A stretch of DNA of 64,000 nucleotides from Siphonodentalium dalli (lineage: Eukaryota > Mollusca > Scaphopoda > Gadilida > Siphonodentaliidae), in contig CP136067.1 of the NCBI GenBank assembly GCA_032622095.1, forward strand, positions 83,170,705 through 83,234,704, written 5' to 3'. Made by a program: the position numbers and the translations under genes. The notes below the pieces were generated by a model, which was not told the DNA's origin, did not search any database, and worked only from the letters and a program-made list of their open reading frames with translations. Numbering within the stretch: the first letter of the stretch is position 1; each line of letters opens with the position of its first letter. Positions 46,317-59,787 of the stretch are shown piece by piece.

Positions 46317-47555
46317 TTTCTTATGGCTGAGAGTGTGCGTTTCATAATCGCCAGAGAGGGGTCTTCTCCTCTGCCTGGAAGATATTGTTTGGTGTAGGTA
46401 GGTAGGTAGGTGTGATAATCCCCAGCATGAATGGGTTGCCTCCTATAGTCTGTATCGAGAGCTGTTGACTTCGTCCAGTCTGTTTGTGAAAATAACAATT
46501 GTGTTGATTCGGCGATGTGGAATATTCAACCATGACTCCAAATAAAGGTCCGCATAATACACGTCTTCTCGGCTCCTTCTTTTCCTTGGGCCAATACTAG
46601 ATGTATAAGATTCCCCACGCGTATAATTGAGCCACAGATTACGTGATTGAATACTATAAACGGTTAATGTTACACGTGTACTGTAGTCGACTTTCCGTGA
46701 ATTACCAGATCAGACAAAATCGAGAACTTTTGACCTCCGCCTTTTAGGCATGTAGCCGGAAACTTTTTTTATCAGGTAAAGTATAGGGAAATAGGCTCTA
46801 ATACTACGCGATTTGAAGTGACAATTTAGTGTTTTAGAGTGTGAACTTTTCGGATTGTAAAATAAAGGTAAACGTGTTTGACCCATTTCAGAAGCACCGA
46901 ATATTTATCCACATTTGAGCAAATTTCCTTAATTGCGTAATAATGTACAAAGTACAGAAATCCATATAGGAAAGGGTGCTTTTATTTTTCCTAACTTGAA
47001 ACCCAAACCACAGATGTGAGTGTCGTGTAAGGTGTTAAAGATCGTGGTTTTAATTTCTGTCTAAAATTAGAATGAATGTAGGACAACATCCGACTGTTAG
47101 CCTAAGCAAAAAATTTACTTAATATGTAGCTGGCGAATTAAACCATGGAATGATTATAACCTGTTATCCAGTATTCAAACTGATGTTACTTCAGGTATGA
47201 AATCAGGAACGTGGCTGTAGATCGAGTCTCCGCGGAGGAGGGGTTTCCAATTTAGAAATCCCTTCCCTTCCACCCCCTCAACCAAACAAACTGTTCAAGT
47301 CTGGAAAACTATATTCGCACTCCATCGGGTTGCCGGAATTCTCCAATTGGTTCTCATGCAAGCTTTCAAACTGTTGGAAATTTCCAATCCAACACCCACA
47401 CAAGTCATCACTTAACTTTACGATGCAGTTGTAGACATTCTGTAGCTGTATGCTACACGATTTGTACTGAGGATGTTGGATTAGCAAATGTTAAGATGGA
47501 CATCCTCGACGACGACAAGACACTGACATGAACTAATTGAGATACTATCACTTAT
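46317..47555. other. 3' flank of the GPCR and non-coding stretch
   Basis: It contains a short gtag microsatellite (about 46,395-46,410) and a polyadenylation signal AATAAA at 46,541-46,546, which would give a 3' UTR of about 250 bases. No further gene was recognised. The minus-strand frames opposite the receptor end are shadows. Confidence 0.5.
46541..46546 (+). promoter_or_regulatory. Candidate polyadenylation signal of the GPCR gene
   Basis: The first AATAAA after the receptor stop codon, 225 bases downstream on the same strand. Confidence 0.5.
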
Positions 47556-48012
47556 TTAAAGATGCATACTCCGAATTAACGCTCGCAAATTACTATTTAC
47601 TTAGGTTCCGTGGAAAAACATATTTGATTCGAGTCGAGGAACCCACCCATCAAAGCTCAGATAGATATCGATTTTTGACATCAATTATTTTCCAACACCG
47701 ATAATTTTTTGTGGCCCAGTAAACAGTCGACGAGAAGACGGTCTCAGACCAAATTGCGGATGAAGATGGATAACTCTAAAATCAAGTGGCTTTTTGTGTC
47801 AGACATTTGACAAACCGGCAAAATTTCGTTAAACAAACTGTTGATAAATAACAGGTTTTGGGCAATTTTATACTATAGTTGACCGTGGTTAGCATTATTT
47901 TTGAAATTTCTCGATTCTGATAACTGAAGCGGCATTTCAAAATTGTTTGTTGTTGTTGTTGTTGTTTAATCTGATGATATGGGTACCATCGAATCGGATT
48001 GAGTACCTTTAA
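47556..48012. mobile_element. TTAA-flanked inverted-repeat element (family A), copy 2
   Basis: The right end CGGATTGAGTACCT followed by TTAA (48,009-48,012) matches the copy at 16,984-17,426. The left end is TTAA (47,556-47,559) followed by AGATGCATACTCCG, a diverged form. The interior shares tatttgattcgagtcgagga and the catcaaagctcagat segment with copy 1. A (TTG)n tract lies near 47,948. No coding capacity. Confidence 0.65.
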
Positions 48013-48455
48013 TGGACTCAATGCCTTCGAATGAGCGCATGTGAAATAACATACATTTTATAAAAGTCTGTAAAACAACTTCATCAACAAGTACATGTAA
48101 AATATATCGATGTTGTTCATTATTAGATAATGAGATTTTGCATGTCAAAACAAATTGTTTTGTAAATAGTGGAATTTAATTAAATATAACGGTTATTATC
48201 GGAAAAGGTCAAATCATTGAAAAATATTCTGAAAGTCATATTTAGACTCAAATATTTGAGCTTACTACACGATTAGGTATGTTTGTTGATAAATCACTGT
48301 AAGAGTTTTGAAACAATGATTTCGGCATTCAAAACATGTATCACTATTGAATTTAATAACAAGTTTATCTCTTTCTCCTTGTTCCTCTTAGTGATGATGG
48401 TTTTACAGACTTCTATATTTTTTGCACATTTCCCACTGCGAGTAACTTGGGTCAT

Positions 48456-48641
48456 TTAACCTATTCATGGCGGGAGGTGCGCTGGTGCAGCGTTAAAGAC
48501 CATATGCCAGTGCATTCTCTTATATATGCGAGTCTCTCACAGCGAGCCTCGCATATATAAGAGAATGCATGGCTTTCAAGAACAAGGTAAATTGTGTTAG
48601 GCCAATGCATTCGCAGGTAGCTCCAGTCATGAAAGAGTTAA
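48456..48641. mobile_element. TTAA-flanked inverted-repeat element (family B), copy 2
   Basis: TTAA at 48,456 and 48,638. Termini are ttaacctattcatgg and ctccagtcatgaaagagttaa. The centre is a hairpin of ccagtgcattctcttatata and tatataagagaatgca. Same family as 26,789-27,028. Confidence 0.65.
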
Positions 48642-48842
48642 GTAATATTGTTAAAGGAGATAACTCAACATAAGCGGGAACTGTTATTGATTGACGACAC
48701 AATCATACCAATTATCCAGCTGTTTTGTTTTCTCTCACCAATATATAGATCCTATTGTTACCCAATAGTAGAGTTTTACTTCGTAAATCGTTGGGATTTA
48801 GAATTAACTGGTTAACCCCAAATTCGCGTTTGTAACGCCACA

Positions 48843-48993
48843 ACGAACTGTTGCCCGCCCTGAATTAACTGTTGCCCGGTTTGCAATCACGGTCAACTTT
48901 CGTGACGTCACGAGTGAACTGTTGCCCGACCCGAGCTAACTGTTGACTGGCTCCGAGCGAACTGTTGACTGGCCCGAACGAACTGTTACATGG
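48843..48993 (+). repeat. Array of AACTGTTG-containing units of about 21 bp
   Basis: gaactgttgcccg or close variants begin near 48,845, 48,866, 48,916, 48,936, 48,958 and 48,979, mostly 20-22 bases apart. A perfect TGACGTCA at about 48,903 lies between the second and third units. ttgcaat occurs in both halves. The AACTG core is like a Myb-type site, but no regulatory role is shown. Confidence 0.7.
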
Positions 48994-49170
48994 TTTGCAA
49001 TTTCCGTGACGTTTCGGCCATTTCCTGAAATAGAGACTACATGTGCTTTTTGCATTCAGATACATGGCGGTATATTCCAGTTAGTTCTCATAATTCGAAA
49101 TAACGCTATTAAAGAGTGTGATTAATTAGCAATGACCTGATTATATACAAGTAAATGTATTGGGTAACAA

Positions 49171-49345
49171 AGCAATTATTTCATGTGTCTTTTGGGAACA
49201 TGCAAAATTGTTGTCCCTCGGTATCAGGAATGACTATCGAACTGTTGCCCTCGGCCTACGGCCTTGGTCAACAGTTCGATAGTCATTCCTGATACTTCGG
49301 GACAACAATTTGGACTGTTCCCAAAAGACACATGAAATAATTGCT
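49171..49345. repeat. 175-bp hairpin with 77-bp arms
   Basis: The arms at 49,171-49,247 and 49,269-49,345 are reverse complements with a handful of mismatches. The 21-base loop is itself partly palindromic (cggcctacggcc). The inner arm ends carry cgaactgttg and caacagttcg, the motif of the nearby array. Confidence 0.85.
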
Positions 49346-52300
49346 TACTATCACAGTGAATTATGTCACGTATTAATCATCGAAAACAATTGACTATTCT
49401 GTTTACTACACACTCTCTACCATTAAAATTCGTTAATGTTATAGAAAATATATGACAAAATAGGCCACGATTAGCTGTTTGTTCCGTGAAGTTGCGTGAA
49501 TGAAAACGGCATTTGAATATTTCCGGACAAGAACCTATACGCCATAATTTGGCTGAAAATGGCGGCAAGATGTTTCACATCGCAGCCTGTTCTCCCGAAA
49601 ACTAGCATATTATCTGCATACAATATAACTTGTATTTGGTAGATAATCAGTCTATGTAAACATACACTCAAATTCATACTGATACTGAGTCTATTGCATT
49701 CCCATCAACTTTTCATTTCTGAACGGTTGTGGGCTTCCCCCAAATTACGTCACACGCACTAAATATAAATATGAAATTAGTTGTAATTGACAGGCGTAAA
49801 CATGGTCACGTGCCAGTGCCGTCATGGCCGCTTCAACCCTGTGAAGCCGATTCTAAGAATCGGAATTAATAGTTGCAGGGTTTGTGACTTTTCGTTCGGC
49901 GGTTGTTTTACTGACAATAAAGGGAAACAGCTAACTTCCGGGATCCAAAATAATATGTACAATAACTAAGACAGATCTTCTTGAAATTATAAAAAAAAAT
50001 GTCAATTTATGTGGATCTCTTGGACTCAGAACGAATTATTTTTTAGATTGGCCAGGCGATTTGTCGACCATGTTGTCAAAAAATAACACAAATCAACGGC
50101 CACGAATCAAAAATACATGAATGTCGGGACTATCTGCTAAAACAACTACAGAACTAAAAAAAAGTTAAATGACATAACAAAACGATCTATCAGTTCCCCA
50201 GTACCGGCAGTAGTACCACCGCAGCCAAAACGAGCGAAGAGCAACACAATTCTACCACCAACCCCACCGAAACCCTCCCGACCTTACACAGCCGTATTAT
50301 TAGCTCCAACGATTGGCCAGTTGTACCCTAATTACATTTGCCCGCAATCCAAATTCCGGTGATTCTTGATTTTAAACTTTCGACCGCTCGTCAACAATCT
50401 ACTTTATTTGTCGATTTGTGAATTTCTCTTCCGGTATAACATGACGTCATGGATACTATTTTAACAACATTTAGCCACACCTTCGGAATTTCCACACCGA
50501 GAGCACGTGACATGTTACTAGTTTTTTATTGGGGCACACATTTCTTGGAGCTAAGTTTTGATTGGCGGTAATTACAAGGAATCCCGGGTTTGGGAAATGA
50601 AAACTGAACGAAAGGTCGTCAGACCCACTATTTTTTATATGTGGGTATGTAGTTTACTCCAGACTGGTAGATAATATGCTTAGAATCGCCTTATTTTGAG
50701 TCGATAATGTGCTGAAAATGACAACAATTTAGTCGCATTATCGACTCATAATGAGGCGATTCTAAGTAGATTATTTGTGGACAATGACACAAATAAGCCA
50801 AAGCACGACTTTTCATATGCACGCTTTTTAACAGGTGTTTTCACTGTGGCCCGCGCCATAAAACGAGATAAAGGGTAAGAGTCCATTATCTGCTTATTTC
50901 AGAATCAAATGATCACGTTATGTACATATTTCACGTTATCGGTCGATTACGTGCGTATTTCTACGCGAAAATGTTGCACATCGAAGTGAGTTTTCATCGT
51001 TTTCCACAGCTATATAAATAAATGAACTCATCAAGATAGCTAATGAGCGATGTATCAATTGTGGCTGTTCATTGTGAATAAGTATTACTGTTCAGCTGTG
51101 TTCACGCTGGAATGGAAAATATTTTGGCCAATTTTTTTGCCAATTCTGATATCTTTTGTCAAAGTTTAAATTAAATCCTCGTTTGTTTTCTTGTCTCACA
51201 ATTACTGAATATTTTTGTTTTATTTAACATCTAACATTCTATATAATTATGTCCGTACTTTCAAATGCCGTGTTTTGATTTTTTTAATCTCATCATTGTT
51301 ACTTGACAATATACCACTACCCACCACCTATCATTCAGCCTATGACAGACAAAGAAATCATTTTTGTTAATCCTCATTACTGTTTTATTTCATTTGGTGG
51401 TACATTATTTGATAGTGCACTTCCATGAGTACCTTGTGTTGCCTATTAAGATATATCACATAATCAATTAACAGAAGATCACACTATAAATGTGATTGTC
51501 ATGTCGCTCCCGTTACAAAATCAATTTGGGTTTTTTAATTTCCGATTTTGGGGTAAAAAAAATTGCTAAAAGTGTGGGCAAATGAATTTTTTTTTTGCCA
51601 TTTTCGAAAAAAAATTGGCTATTGGCCTATTGGAGCGTTAACCCTGTTCTTGAGACAATATAACTGATCAAGTGCATGATTTCGGTCACCATTTTCGAAT
51701 TTCTGAAATTTGAACGCCAAAATCTCCTTAACGCATGTTTTGCCAATATCTCTTTAACTTAAATCTCCTTAACGCACGTTTTTCAAATATTTCCTGGTAT
51801 TTCAAAATGGATTTTCTCAAAATCTGCCAGGGATGTCTTTGTGAAATTTGGTGCGAGCGATTATTGTGACACAATATTTAAGAACCATCGACCCATTGCA
51901 TATTATAACCTCATTTACTTAACTTGTGTTCAAAATGTCACCGCTTTCAGGTACCAAGAATTTCTGCAAAATATATATAGGTGCAGTTCATATATTCATG
52001 ATATCATAACAAAAGATCATGAGAGGAGCCTTAAGTATTCTTGATTCGTGAAATTTGTTGATTATTTTCATTTAGAAAGGCAACTACCCATAAATAATAT
52101 TGTATATTTGAGAATGTTCATGTTATAAATAATTGGGCTCAGACGATTTGTGGGTCATGGGTTCATAACCAAGTTAAAGATGACCACCATATCACAAAAT
52201 GGTATAATTATAAAGATACTTTACCGTCATTTTCCTATTTTGGCTGAATGTCCACAAAACAGCAATCGGCAGTTTCTGTGAATACGTTTGGACACTGGTC

Positions 52301-52929
52301 ACAGTTACCCTAAGTCAAACCATATATATCATCTGACATTTATTAACAGAAGATAATTTTATATTTAATGTTAGTCCATGCATTAATTGGCTTTGCTCTT
52401 AGAAAAATCAGCGAACGAAACTTTTACGAAAGCCAATCACAATTTGCAAAGTATTTGATTTCACAAATCCACTCTTCCCGACGTGCATGGCCACGGTAAA
52501 TGAAAACCAAACAAACAGGAATCAATATCAAACTTGTTATATGAAGAGCTGAGACAGACCATCTTTAAACTACATAATATATCTAAATTTAATAAAGATA
52601 CCAGTACTCAATTCAATTCAATCTGGACAAAACTTGGGGAATAACAGTATAGGCCCTGTAATAATTGCATGGTACCGGTATCCGTAAAATATAATACATA
52701 TGTTCACTTCAGTGTAATTGTAGTCTACATATTTTAGATAGCGCATGTATGTAGCTGAAGGATCTAATGACTCGCACGTATTGTCTATTGTGTGAAATAT
52801 TACAGACTCGCACATGATATATTGAACGCAGACGTTCCACGCTATATACTGCCAAATTCCCAGTACATTGGACACATAAGTTCGTTCATAATATATAAAG
52901 AGAACGTATGTTCCCACTGTACTGGGAAT
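49346..52929. other. Non-coding stretch
   Basis: No gene was recognised. The one distinct structure is the hairpin at 50,679-50,766. At the right edge, aaattcccagtac (52,854-52,866) and its inverse gtactgggaattt (52,919-52,931) sit at the start of the duplicated segment. Confidence 0.5.
50679..50766. repeat. Hairpin with 31-bp arms
   Basis: The arms cttagaatcgcc to cgataatg (50,679-50,709) and cattatcg to ggcgattctaag (50,736-50,766) are inverted counterparts with one or two mismatches and a 26-base loop. Confidence 0.75.
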
Positions 52930-54814
52930 TTAAGTTATACATGTATATAGTAAAAATCATGTGGCCTCTATATCATGTTTGTGGTGTTGATGCTTAAAGC
53001 GATGCATTTATTAATGACAGCAACGGCCTCGGTGTTTGAAGTAAGCTATATGCCAGGTGAAAATAATTTTCAGTTCCATACACATGGTATAACCATCAGT
53101 ACCAAACGATGAGACCCTGTATGTAAGCAATACATTTTATGTGAGGACTCCCGCCTCGAGCCATAGTCATATGAAACATCCAGGCCCGTTACTCCGCCAA
53201 TAATCGATGCATCGCGAACGAAGAGAACAGTTTTCCATGGGTTTCCCGTACAATCTTTACTCCGATTCGTTAAGGTAATTTTCGGACAATGTTATACAGG
53301 CATAATTATGTTATATATATTTGTAATTTTGGGTAAGATGACGTCCTGTACAGGCCTAACTTTATCGGCATAGTGAACAAGATACGTTACCATGCAAGTT
53401 AATTGAACAATTTAACTTATTAAGGCATGCAGCTGACATGTTGAACGACGAACATCTATATAAACCAAATACGAATTTTAGTTGGGTTGACATATATTAT
53501 AATTAGTCGGAACATTGAACTTTGAGTTGACCCGATCTGCTACAATTTGCTGCAAGATACGTTACCTTCATGCATGTCTATATTTTGATAATATGTGAGT
53601 GAAGCATTGTGAATAATGCCAATAAAATTTCGAATTTAAGAATAGAAATAGTGCGGCCATACACGAAGATTCGCTTGTTGAATGCGTTTGTCGTATGTGG
53701 ATTTTTCACTTGATGATAGCGGATTATTCAGGATATAACCTCTATTGAAACCTTATGTGGCTCCTAATGGAGGTTTCCAGGCTATATACTGACTAAATTC
53801 CATGATTTCTGGATTACTGTATCTATCAAATATGTGCTAATGACACGCCTGTTACCGAGAAAACTTATGAGTGGACCACGAGATAGTTAAGTTTTTTCCG
53901 ATAACTGCACGAGACTAATATAGTTCATTGGTAACGTATCTTGTTTTTCATTGACGTGGAATTTATATTCATGCAATTCAAGTATCCAGTTCGCATATAA
54001 ATATGACCAAATAAATTGCCCCAGTTACGTTCCGAGATCCTGTGGATACTCAGCTTTCTGGTGAAATAAATTTTAGCGCGATCTGTAAGAGATTGTTTTT
54101 GGCGAGTATGGTCAGCCCCATTTTGCACTTTTCTGGAGAATGCCCCAACAGTGGGTTGTAGGAAAGGGCATACTGCTCTTTCAAATCCTCCCGGGGTCCC
54201 CTCCCCAAATTCCTAATAAACGATTTTGACAATTTTGTGTCAGTGGCACCGAATTGTACCAGTACAGTTACAACCGAAATAAAAACATGGAATCTTCAGG
54301 TGTTCAGAACGCCATATTCAAAGAATTAGCCGATATGAATAACCAATCACGTATCTATACAAGCAGATCGAAGGAAAGGATGAAGAAATAAGAAGACTAT
54401 ACTAGCAAAGAACTTCAAAGAAGAAAAAAATAAAACAAGCATTCGCACGAAGCACAACCCAACCCATCTGCACAACCCGACACCAGCACCCAAATTTCTT
54501 TCAATCAACAATGTTATCCAAACAGCACAGGATCTCACCCAGATACACCGTGGTACCGGACAAGAGTAATCCACAAAACACCCCGTATCATCAACAAGCA
54601 GGACCTCTTCGCCGCACAGCGACAGAGGGGCCACTGATGCACTGGCATCTAGAAATAGGTCACAATTTGTAAACCTATCTATACCCGATCGCTATCTCCC
54701 CTCATCTCAGACACATCGATGATCCTAGACGCAGACAATACCAACAGAAACTCTTGTAGCGCCATCATACGCTACAGGCAATCAAATCGGAACTATAATA
54801 AGAATTTAACGATA

Positions 54815-55802
54815 TTAATTTAAGATATGTTGTGCTACACATGAGTAGGTCGCTAAACAATGTTTGCATGTATCATTTTGTCCGAAAGCTGTATGTGCGA
54901 TTATGCGACCGATCAAGAGGAATACAAATTTTTCCTCCGGAAATTGTGAGCATAGTTTCCATATACCGATCGTTCGTAGCGTGGGGTGAATGGTACGAAA
55001 TGCTGTTAAAGATGAGTCGCCGGAGATGCGATTATACCAGTCAAGTTCATCTAACTCCTTTACAGCTGTCCTTACCAAGCGTTTCCACACCACGGGCGAT
55101 GGAAATTCATTGGAATTAGCATATTCAATAAGGTGATGTTCCATATTATATTTGCATAGAATGCGCCATATGTCACGTATAAACGATGTTTCATCCGTTG
55201 ACAGACCAGATATGAAATCATACAAACGTCGTAGGAATAACTGTTTTGATGCTTTCTCGTGATTTGGCCCACAGAAAGCGCAAAGCATTGAGAGTTTCCG
55301 ACGATCGATCCACGATTCTAGCGAGGAACAGCCTAGACAGCCTTGTGCAATAACTGTTCGGGTCCTCGTTCGGAAAACCTTGCATATGCTTGATGCAAAC
55401 TCTGTGGGCCTTCTCAGGCTTATCTATTTGAGTTGTGTTTAGGTTCCAGAGAAGTTCACTGCCATACAACCCTGAAGGGATGACTATTGTTCTGTAAAGT
55501 TTGTATGAACTTTGAGGAGAGATACCACCAGGGTATAGGCCAACATCGGAGAGGCCGAAATATGCCCCCCTTAATTTTGTGCATATGGCATCGACAAATT
55601 TGTTATTGAAATAGGATTTGGAAAGCAGAATTCCCAGGTGAGAATAGGAGTCAACGTCTCCGAGAAAGGATGATCCAAAAGGCCATGATCTTGCACATTT
55701 ATCGGCTTCTTGTTTTGATTCATTGAAAACCATTATGACGGTATTCGATGAATTATAACTGAAGCGCCATTTATTACTGTAACATTGTTTTACATCAGGA
55801 TT
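54815..55802 (-). pseudogene. Non-LTR retrotransposon ORF2 fragment, right copy
   Basis: Counterpart of 1,888-2,873. Here the frame stays open through GGISPQSSYKLYRTIVI and SGLYGSELLWNLNTTQ, where the left copy is shifted. It breaks instead at about 55,369, where an extra T (cctcgttcgg) turns the GFPTRTRT block into another frame. The rest resumes at 55,288 down to 54,815 with the CKHC pair. Dead by truncation as well. Confidence 0.85.
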
Positions 55803-57083
55803 TTAACATCCAGTGTGGATTAATGTTGTGGAAATCGGTAATTGTGTTAATTGCCATACAGAGAACGTTCAACATATATATTTACTTCCGTCGATAATCA
55901 TAAAGCAATGGATACCGGTATCACTCTGATCGCACATTCGGGATATATATCGTAACTGTTACATGGTGTCACATTCGGGATATATATCGTAATTGATACA
56001 TGGTGTCAGATTCAGCTCAGTTCACACCGCAGTGCTTTTTAATGGCAATTAGTCACAATGGGATTCATGATGTTCATGCCATGGATAGACTAATCTCTCC
56101 ACTGCTCAAAGGGTGAGTATAGTCCACTTGATACTAGTGGTACGGTTTACAAGTACTGGTATGCTCCACATTTTCCGGATACTTGGTAATGATTTATTCA
56201 CAAAGGTGTATGCAGATTCCTTAATATAAATATAAAATATAAAATTATATTATAGGCTACATTGTAATATACTTAACTCATCCACAAATGGCACAATCGG
56301 CCATTAAATACAATTTCAGCCCAAGTGTCAAGGAACTTTGTTTAACACTTCTCACTCTGTTTCACTATTCTTAGCAACATATTAATGGTACACATTTTAT
56401 CCACTGATATAAGTTGCATACTTTGCCTGCTGCTAGTGGGAGCTGCTGTCCATCTGGATTTATGACATGTATAATATTTAATACCGGTACCTACATCTAA
56501 AGTGCCGTACTGCACAATCATTGGAATTGTCTGTCTGATTTAAGTGTTAGATGCAAATTGTAACATCTTAAGTTAAAGTCATACACATAGGTTTTATTTG
56601 TGCCAGTGCTTACCCATTACTAGCACTAATATATATGAGACAGGGTGAGAGGTTATATGTTCAAGCATGACGATTATTATTTATCATATTTATGATTAAC
56701 ATCATCTACATTTTTATACAATTCAAATAATAATTTTGGACTTGGTTTGTAATTTATAATGAAAATATATACATAATTTATACAATTAAGTATACTCTCC
56801 ATATATGAGAGGTCAATTCAGTCTGGTGCTAGTCTTACATGGCCGCCATGCCATCACGGTCAGTTATAACTCCATCATTGTTGATGGTGTTGCCATATGC
56901 AGCAACATGTATGTTCGGGTTTGTAAAGTGTAGTGCCTGAAGCACTAGTACAAATAGTGGGCCTTAATTCCCGGGTTATGTCATCCTCACTTCATATAAG
57001 TGGGTTTTTGGTATTGTGTATGTGGTAAATTCACATTTCATTTGATAGGAGTTGGAGCTGCTACATTTGAAGTCATTAGTGTT
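55803..57083. other. Non-coding stretch, duplicate of 2,874-4,143
   Basis: Same content as the left copy with a small insertion near 56,860 (cagttataactccatca). No coding signal. Confidence 0.5.
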
Positions 57084-57614
57084 TTAAGCACATAATATCT
57101 TAGGTATTTCTCTGACAAGACTTACAATTGGCTTTAATTTATCAGTGTTCAAATTGAATAGCTCATTTAGTTTGAACACACTTGGTCTTTCATAGAAGTA
57201 CCTATCCATACATTTCATTCGGAGTGTTTTGAGCTTTTTTCTAACTAAGATAGCATGATATTCATCACCTATACCTTCATTACAGGATTTACAAATTCTC
57301 TTTGAGAGATCCAATTCCTAGTAATCACAAGTTTCTATAGGGAGTCTATGGTTTCTGGTTCTAAATCTTGCTATGACCTTTGGATCTGATTGGCTGAAGT
57401 ATTTGAGATATGCTTCCATTGCATAATTGTGTTTAACTGCTCTATACAATATGTATTTATTAGAAGTATCAAGTTTACCCCGCCATTCTTGCATGTGCAT
57501 ATCTCTTGTTATATCCCTTGTTGCATTTTTGAACAATTTACTTCTAAATAAATTTTGGTCGCTCCAAATAAATGACATTCCAGTTTCATTTAATATTTTT
57601 CTGATGCCATTCAC
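57084..57614 (-). pseudogene. Non-LTR retrotransposon ORF2 C-terminal fragment, second family, right copy
   Basis: Counterpart of 4,144-4,674 with the same in-frame TAG after LPIETCDY and the same CKSC...H zinc-like motif lacking its last Cys. Substitutions such as SDPKV for SDAKV and YILYR for YIFYR are present. The shared stop predates the duplication. Confidence 0.75.
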
Positions 57615-57699
57615 CCATTTAAAGGCACGCTTAGTTTTTTTTACTACAAATCATTGAATCATATAGTATTTTTGTAAATTTCCAGCCTTCGCCCAGGGG

Positions 57700-59787
57700 G
57701 GCCGAATTTTTTTTTTACGAGACGTGAGGTGGGGGGATGGGTGGGTACCCGAGGCCGGAAACAGTTTTTGACCACTTTTTTGTCATTGACATATTTTCAA
57801 CTGTTTTAAACATATTTGTTTATATGTTGTGGCTTGTTGCAATATGAGAAGCACTAACATATTCAATATTGTTATAATTACCCCCATAAGTTGATATAAA
57901 AAGGAAAAATAGTGAATATTGTGGGGGTGGGTCCCAAAATTTTCATTGATTCTTTTTTGCGCGCAATTTTTTTTTATTGTGTCTGTTTCAGCTTGCTTGG
58001 CGGTTTTTATATTGAAAATTGTCTAGTTCACGGTGTAGTTCAATAAAAAAAAATACTTCAGATAGCTCTAGGGTAGGGTGAACTTAATGCAGCCTGACAA
58101 TATCAGCTAACAACTCATGACAGAATATTACAATAATTCTTATACTTCATGACAGTCTCTTTACTCATAAAGTTAGTTGATGCATGAGTGTAATGTATGA
58201 AATAAGTATTTGTATCAGTGTTTATATACTAAATTGATTTTTAAGTATACTTTTGTCAAATAATTATTTGAATTGTCAAATTATTTGTTTCAGTGTTGTT
58301 GACAACCATCAATAAGTAAATAAGTAGACATGAAATAAAGTTTTAATAACATTTATTGAAAGAAACAAAAATATAACCTTCCTTGGATAGTCTTCTGAAA
58401 AGTATAAAAATATTATTTAAATAGATGTGAAGAGGGGCCAGGACACATTACAGTTTTGTTCACATTGTAATTATTATATCCCATAATTACCTGCAAATAC
58501 TAGTATGTAAATGATACTTAATGTCTAATTCAGGCTAATTTGAAAATTATCAAAGAAGAAAAATTTATTTAATTAATTATTGTATATTTATAAGATGATG
58601 TGCATGCAATGTGGTCTAGTTTGAAGGCACACATAAAGGTCATGTACAGAATGTGTGTGAATTTATTATTGCACAGTACATGACCGAAGTTCAGCTCTGA
58701 TTTTCCAAATGAATCTAAAGTGCACATCCGTGTATATGGATTTGGCACTAAATTGACCATCTGCGTTCAAACTCAAAGGGTTAAGCATTATTTTAGGCCT
58801 AGCCTAGTCCTAAGTCGTAATGCGAGGTCGGGTCGGTGGTCATGCAGGCATATATAAAAGCTAATTCGTACACTGGTTCATATGCACATTTTCCTTTTTG
58901 GTATTACTATAGGCTCTAGGCCTACTAGTTGATGCTGGTTGATGTCTGACAAAAAGATAAATTTAATTTTGTGTAATTTGTTATTCTATTATAGGCCCTA
59001 ACACTGGCCCTAGTTATGTTTTGTTGTCATTCCAGGGGATTCAACATATTTTTCAGCTACTCACACAGCTGAATAGGCTGGGTTATAAATTTACCAATAT
59101 AATCACATCATATTCTACCTTTGTTCGATTGCTTAGAGTTCAATTTTGCACATGTTTGTAAACAGGAAGTCAGCTGAGGAAGTAGCATTTAATTTGGTCT
59201 TTCAAAGAAGGGACCAATATAGAGTGGTTGGTCTTTGCAGAGGGGACCAACATAAAGCTTTCGGGTTTTGGGGTGGGTGTCTAAAATTTTATGGAAAAAA
59301 AATGCAAGAAAGGGTGGGTGGGTGTAAAAAAAATGGCAATGTAAAAAAAACACCACCACGTCTCGCAACTTTTTTACGGCCCCCCCCCCCTGCTTCGCCT
59401 TCAATTATTCTGGTCCAGTAACATAGCATTTTGTGTTTAATTATAGTTGAAACTGGGATTATGCCCAGTTCACCATATACCATAGCAGTCGGTGTTGTAG
59501 TTTTCATGCCCAAGATGAATTTAAAAAACCATAATTCTGTTGTCTCAATCATAGCATTAGAACCATAGTGAAACGTCTGCTAAAATCAATCAGTGTTGCG
59601 CGCGCATCACAATTTCACCGATTCAATTCGCAATAGAGTTAATTCGTGACGTCACGTAGTACCAATAAAAAAGTTATATTGTATAGTCGGGAGTCCAATA
59701 TGACTTTCGGGAGTCCAATATTACTTTTTCCAGGACTATCACGTGGCGGCTTTTGCCCAATCGGAAATGGTGTTAGTTAAGGGATGG
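57700..59787. other. Non-coding stretch, duplicate of about 4,760-6,843
   Basis: Same low-complexity blocks as the left copy. The frames at 59,146-59,552 arise from A and C runs and are not genes. Confidence 0.5.
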
